This document shows, piece by piece, positions 61,383 to 64,000 of a stretch of 64,000 nucleotides of DNA. A program made the position numbers and the translations under genes. Location of the stretch: the NCBI RefSeq assembly GCF_000092925.1, contig NC_014217.1:2294001-2358000 (forward strand), written 5' to 3'. The first letter of the stretch is position 1. Every line of letters begins with the position of its first letter. A model generated the notes under the pieces. It saw nothing but the letters and a program-made list of their open reading frames with translations, searched no databases and was not told where the DNA came from. This DNA comes from Ancylobacter novellus DSM 506. GTDB taxonomy: Bacteria; Pseudomonadota; Alphaproteobacteria; Rhizobiales; Xanthobacteraceae.

Positions 61383-61632
61383 GTCCAAGCCGGGAACCCT
61401 TGCTGCAGGCTTGCGCCGCGCCGGGGCGAGTCAGCCCCGCCGTCCGGCGCGTCTTCTTTGGTGCCTGACCCGGCCCCTGGGGGCAAGGCCCGATTGGGCT
61501 TATCCGCCGGCTGTCCGCCCTGCCCGTCGGCGCCCGGAGTTGCCACGCGCGCCCTTCCGCGACACAAAGGACGCGAGCGTAACCGGCCGCGCTCGTCCTG
61601 CGGCCGGCCGGGCGTATCGCGGAGAGTGGCTC

Positions 61633-62685
61633 ATGATGGATGTTCTGTCCGGATTTGGTGGATTCGGCGTGCCGTTGCTGGCCTTCGCCGGACTGGTGGT
61701 GCTGGCGATCCTCGTCATCTTCATCGGCCGTCGCTCTCGGCGGCATCGCGGGCACGGCCTCGTCGCCGGCCATCGGCTGGCGGTGGTCGACCAGGTGCAG
61801 ATCGACGAGCACCGGCGCCTGGTGCTGATCCAGCGCGACGACGTCCAGCACCTCGTCATCCTCGGCGGCGGCAGCGATTTCCTGGTGGAGAGAGGCATCG
61901 GAGCGGCGCAGTTGGCCGTCGAGGAACCTCGGCACGCCCCGCGCGAGGCCGCCCCGCAGCCGGTGCGCCGCCCGGCGCCGCAACCCGCCCCCGCTGCCCC
62001 GCCCGTCGCCGAGCCGCGCGCGCCGGACCCGCGTGCGCCGGAGGCCCGCGCCCCGGAAGCCCGCCCCTACGAGCCGCCGGTGCGCCCGAGCGAGCCGCCG
62101 GCCCGTCCCACCCCCTCGCCGCTCGCCGCGCGCCGCCCTTCCGCGCCGCCCGCCGGCCCCGCCGACGAGCCGGCCGCCGTGCCGCCGCCGGTATCGCTGC
62201 GTGCCGAGCCGGTGATCGAGCCGGGCTCCCCCGCGCCTTCCGAGCCGGGACCGCGGACCGCGGTGAAGGTCGATCCGGCCTTCGCCGGCATGGCCGAGGA
62301 GCTGGAGGAAGTGCTGCGCCGTCCGGCAGCCGATCTCCCGCCCCGGCGCACCCCGGCCAGCCTCGCTTCGGCGCCGATCAGCCCGGCCGTCGAACGTCCG
62401 GTCCCGCCGGTGACGCCGCCCGCTCCCCACTCGCGCGGCCCGGCGGCGGCCGAGCCGGTCCACGCGCCGGCCCCTGCGCCGGCCGCGCCCCCGCCCGTCG
62501 CGCCGGAGCCGCGCATCGTCCCCGCGCGCAGCGAGGCGGCGCCGGAGATCCGTGCCCCGGAGATCCGTGCGCCGGAGGTTCGCCCCGCCGAACCGCTGGT
62601 CGAGGCCCCCGAGACCGAGAAGGCCAGCGACGACCCGTTCGAGCAGGAGATGGCCAACCTGCTGGGTCGCGCGAAGCGCCCGTGA
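61633..62685 (+). CDS. FliO-like membrane protein with long Pro/Ala-rich tail
   Basis: 350 residues from the ATG at 61633, with GGAGAG about 7 bases upstream. One transmembrane helix (about 9-34) is followed by a FliO-like segment (HRLAVVDQVQIDEHRRLVLIQ, HLVILGGGSDFLVE), then about 240 residues of low-complexity Pro/Ala/Arg/Glu sequence with tandem APEIR/APEAR repeats, and a short acidic C-terminal helix (DDPFEQEMANLLGRAKRP). True FliO is about 100-130 residues. No flagellar gene is nearby. It diverges from cckA, a position I recall for this protein in related genomes. Confidence 0.72.
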   Translation: MMDVLSGFGGFGVPLLAFAGLVVLAILVIFIGRRSRRHRGHGLVAGHRLAVVDQVQIDEHRRLVLIQRDDVQHLVILGGGSDFLVERGIGAAQLAVEEPRHAPREAAPQPVRRPAPQPAPAAPPVAEPRAPDPRAPEARAPEARPYEPPVRPSEPPARPTPSPLAARRPSAPPAGPADEPAAVPPPVSLRAEPVIEPGSPAPSEPGPRTAVKVDPAFAGMAEELEEVLRRPAADLPPRRTPASLASAPISPAVERPVPPVTPPAPHSRGPAAAEPVHAPAPAPAAPPPVAPEPRIVPARSEAAPEIRAPEIRAPEVRPAEPLVEAPETEKASDDPFEQEMANLLGRAKRP

Positions 62686-62699
62686 CAGCCTGAGCCGCC

Positions 62700-62799
62700 A
62701 TTCCACCTTTCCTCATCCCCGGGCTTGACCCGGGGACCCAGGGGACTGGGTGCGCCCAGTCACTGGGTGGCCGGGTCAAGCCCGGCCATGAGGGCGGGA
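62700..62799 (+). repeat. intergenic palindromic repeat, family 1, copy 3
   Basis: Nearly identical in layout to copy 1: CCTCATCCCCGGGCTTGACC, GGGACCCAGG, CTGGGTGCGCCCAGTCACTG and GGCCGGGTCAAGCCCGGCC, ending CATGAGGGCGGGA. Confidence 0.87.
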
Positions 62800-62842
62800 A
62801 GGGCGTTGGTATCGGAGCTGCGACCCACCACCGCAAATGAAA

Positions 62843-62870
62843 ACGGCGACCTGCCCGCGCAGGTCGCCGT
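62843..62870 (-). terminator. intrinsic terminator of dksA
   Basis: ACGGCGACCTG and CAGGTCGCCGT form a perfect 11-bp stem with a 6-base loop. Read on the minus strand it is followed by TTTCATTTG. Also able to stop plus-strand transcripts. Confidence 0.85.
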
Positions 62871-62903
62871 CACTATTTCCGGCCGCAGCCTCTGCCGAAC
62901 CGC

Positions 62904-63320
62904 TCAGTCGTCGCGGTAGACGCGCTCGCGGCGCTCGTGGCGCTCCTGTGCCTCGATCGACAGCGTGGCGATCGGTCGGGCTTCCAGGCGCTTGAGCGAG
63001 ATCGGCTCGCCGGTCTCCTCGCAATAGCCGTAGGAACCGTCGTCGATGCGGTCGAGCGCGGCGTCGATCTTGGCGATCAGCTTGCGCTGGCGATCACGGG
63101 CGCGCAGCTCGATGGCGCGGTCTGTCTCGGAAGATGCCCGGTCGGCGATGTCCGGGTGGTTCTGATTCTCGTCCTGAAGATGCTGAAGCGTCTCTTTCGC
63201 CTCGCGCAGGATGTCCTCCTTCCACTGCAGCAGCTTGTGGCGGAAATACTCCCGCTGCCGCTCGTTCATGAAAGGCTCGTCCTCGCGGGGGCGGTACTCC
63301 TGGTCGACCTCAACCGACAT
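62904..63320 (-). CDS. dksA: DksA, RNA polymerase secondary-channel regulator, Cys-poor form
   Basis: 138 residues. DksA enters the RNA polymerase secondary channel and, with ppGpp, represses rRNA promoters. The coiled coil is complete, and the GSYGYCEETGEPISLKRL region corresponds to the zinc finger, but only one of the four cysteines remains. Such single-Cys DksA forms are known in Alphaproteobacteria and fold without zinc. The order cckA-FliO-like-dksA is familiar for the order. Confidence 0.94.
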   Translation of the reverse strand: MSVEVDQEYRPREDEPFMNERQREYFRHKLLQWKEDILREAKETLQHLQDENQNHPDIADRASSETDRAIELRARDRQRKLIAKIDAALDRIDDGSYGYCEETGEPISLKRLEARPIATLSIEAQERHERRERVYRDD

Positions 63321-63533
63321 CGGCCTTCGTCCTCGTGTTCCGGGGGCACCCCTATCGGGCGCTGCTTATATCGCCACCACTTGCCCGGTACAACATTTCT
63401 CGACGTCATCGCGACGACATGAAATGCTGGATTTTTCAGCAGCTTGCGTGCCGAAACGAGGCAATTTGAAGTGAATGGCGATACCCGGAAGCCCGCGGCG
63501 GCGGCCGCTGCGGGTGCTCGAGTGCCTAGGGAA

Positions 63534-64000
63534 TCACTCGAAGCCGAGGAAGAAGGTGTAGGAGAGCGAAACGCCGGCCTGGAACTGATTCCGGTCGCCG
63601 TGCTGCACAACCAGCGGGCTGTCGGCGGCGTCATCCATCAGATATTTGTACTCGGCGAACACCGAGCCGGTGATGTTTTCGGTGAACCGCTTGAGGATCT
63701 GGCCGCCGAATCCGACCGAATAGATGCCGCCACCGGCCTCGTAGGGGGTCAGCGGGTTGCCCAGCGCCTGGGCAAAGGCCGATTCGGCCGGCGTGATGCC
63801 ATAATAGGTGTCGACATAGCCCGAGCTCGCCAGCGTCATGCGCGGGCCGGCGGAGATGGTGATCCCACCCAGCGGCTCGCTGAAATAGATGGCGTCGAGC
63901 GCGATGTCGCCCACCACGCCGTCGAAGCCGCCGAAGCCGTAGCGCAGTTCGCCGCGCAGGCGCAGCCAGTCGACCGGGAACCACTGGGCGTAGCCGCCGA
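63534..64000 (-). CDS. MipA/OmpV-family outer-membrane protein (partial)
   Basis: The C-terminal 155 residues or so of a protein that continues beyond base 64000. It is a beta-barrel with alternating pattern, containing the MipA-like segments YGITPAESAFAQ, YEAGGGIYSVGFGGQILKRF and YKYLMDDAADSPLV, and an aromatic C-terminus (YTFFLGFE). MipA/OmpV proteins are scaffold or porin-like outer-membrane proteins. The visible frame has no start inside the window. Confidence 0.82.
   Translation of the reverse strand, partial: GGYAQWFPVDWLRLRGELRYGFGGFDGVVGDIALDAIYFSEPLGGITISAGPRMTLASSGYVDTYYGITPAESAFAQALGNPLTPYEAGGGIYSVGFGGQILKRFTENITGSVFAEYKYLMDDAADSPLVVQHGDRNQFQAGVSLSYTFFLGFE

Noticed and set aside
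58341..62693. A 1450-codon open frame on the plus strand opposite pgi and cckA
   Set aside because: It lies antisense to two certain genes, has Arg/Ala/Gly-rich composition typical of GC-rich shadow frames, and its end overlaps the FliO-like gene in another frame.

Overview
The window is chromosomal DNA from a GC-rich alphaproteobacterium, most likely of the order Hyphomicrobiales (Rhizobiales). Evidence: the tig-clpP-clpX-lon-hup gene order, a CckA hybrid kinase next to a DksA that has lost most of its zinc-finger cysteines, an ATP12 chaperone beside a HAD phosphatase, an LdtR-like MarR regulator, a DUF1127 mini-protein and a glnB-glnA pair behind a sigma-54 promoter. A Xanthobacteraceae-like host (Ancylobacter, Starkeya, Xanthobacter) is my guess from overall flavour and is not proven. 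There is no prophage, insertion sequence, rRNA or CRISPR array. Many genes overlap by 4 bases (ATGA or GTGA), which suggests translational coupling.

Layout. 1-6 kb: a truncated ABC ATPase/membrane fusion coupled to an anchored protein of unknown function, several small membrane or exported proteins, and a ParA-like ATPase coupled to a Mic60/mitofilin-like membrane protein. 6-11 kb: a metal operon with a ZnuA-like binding protein, a ZnuB-like permease with a His-rich tail and a CzcA/CusA-type RND pump, but no ABC ATPase and no RND adaptor. 11.5-16.2 kb: acetate kinase, two DUF1801 proteins, ATP12, a HAD phosphatase and a second ZnuA-like protein. 16.5-25.8 kb: tRNA-Val, HU, Lon, ClpX, ClpP, trigger factor, tRNA-Leu and NAD(P)HX repair. 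26-31.9 kb: PII and glutamine synthetase, two tandem GGDEF proteins, and ribosomal proteins S9 and L13. 32-37.7 kb: a CoA-binding protein, a CX5R phosphatase, MetY, DUF1127, TrmFO and a kinase-like protein with an ANL-type C-terminus. 37.8-48.5 kb: an exopolysaccharide cluster (initiating sugar-phosphate transferase, GH18-like protein, FkbM methyltransferase, Wzy, WecG, Wza, Wzx, and a Wzc-like protein with a dead kinase fold). 48.5-53.9 kb: a LysR regulator diverging from an operon of two SDRs, a creatininase and two ureohydrolases. 54-64 kb: Dps, a MarR regulator, Pgm, Pgi, CckA, a FliO-like protein, DksA and a partial MipA/OmpV protein.

The best candidate for an undescribed system is the 49.5-53.9 kb operon. 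It joins a close relative of true creatininase to a tandem ureohydrolase pair, with two dehydrogenases and a dedicated LysR regulator. This could be a guanidino-compound pathway in which a ureohydrolase replaces the usual creatinase. The ATPase-less ZnuAB-like/RND operon and the ParA-Mic60-like pair are the next most unusual. Two families of short intergenic palindromic repeats are scattered through the window, and one copy lies inside the creatininase operon.
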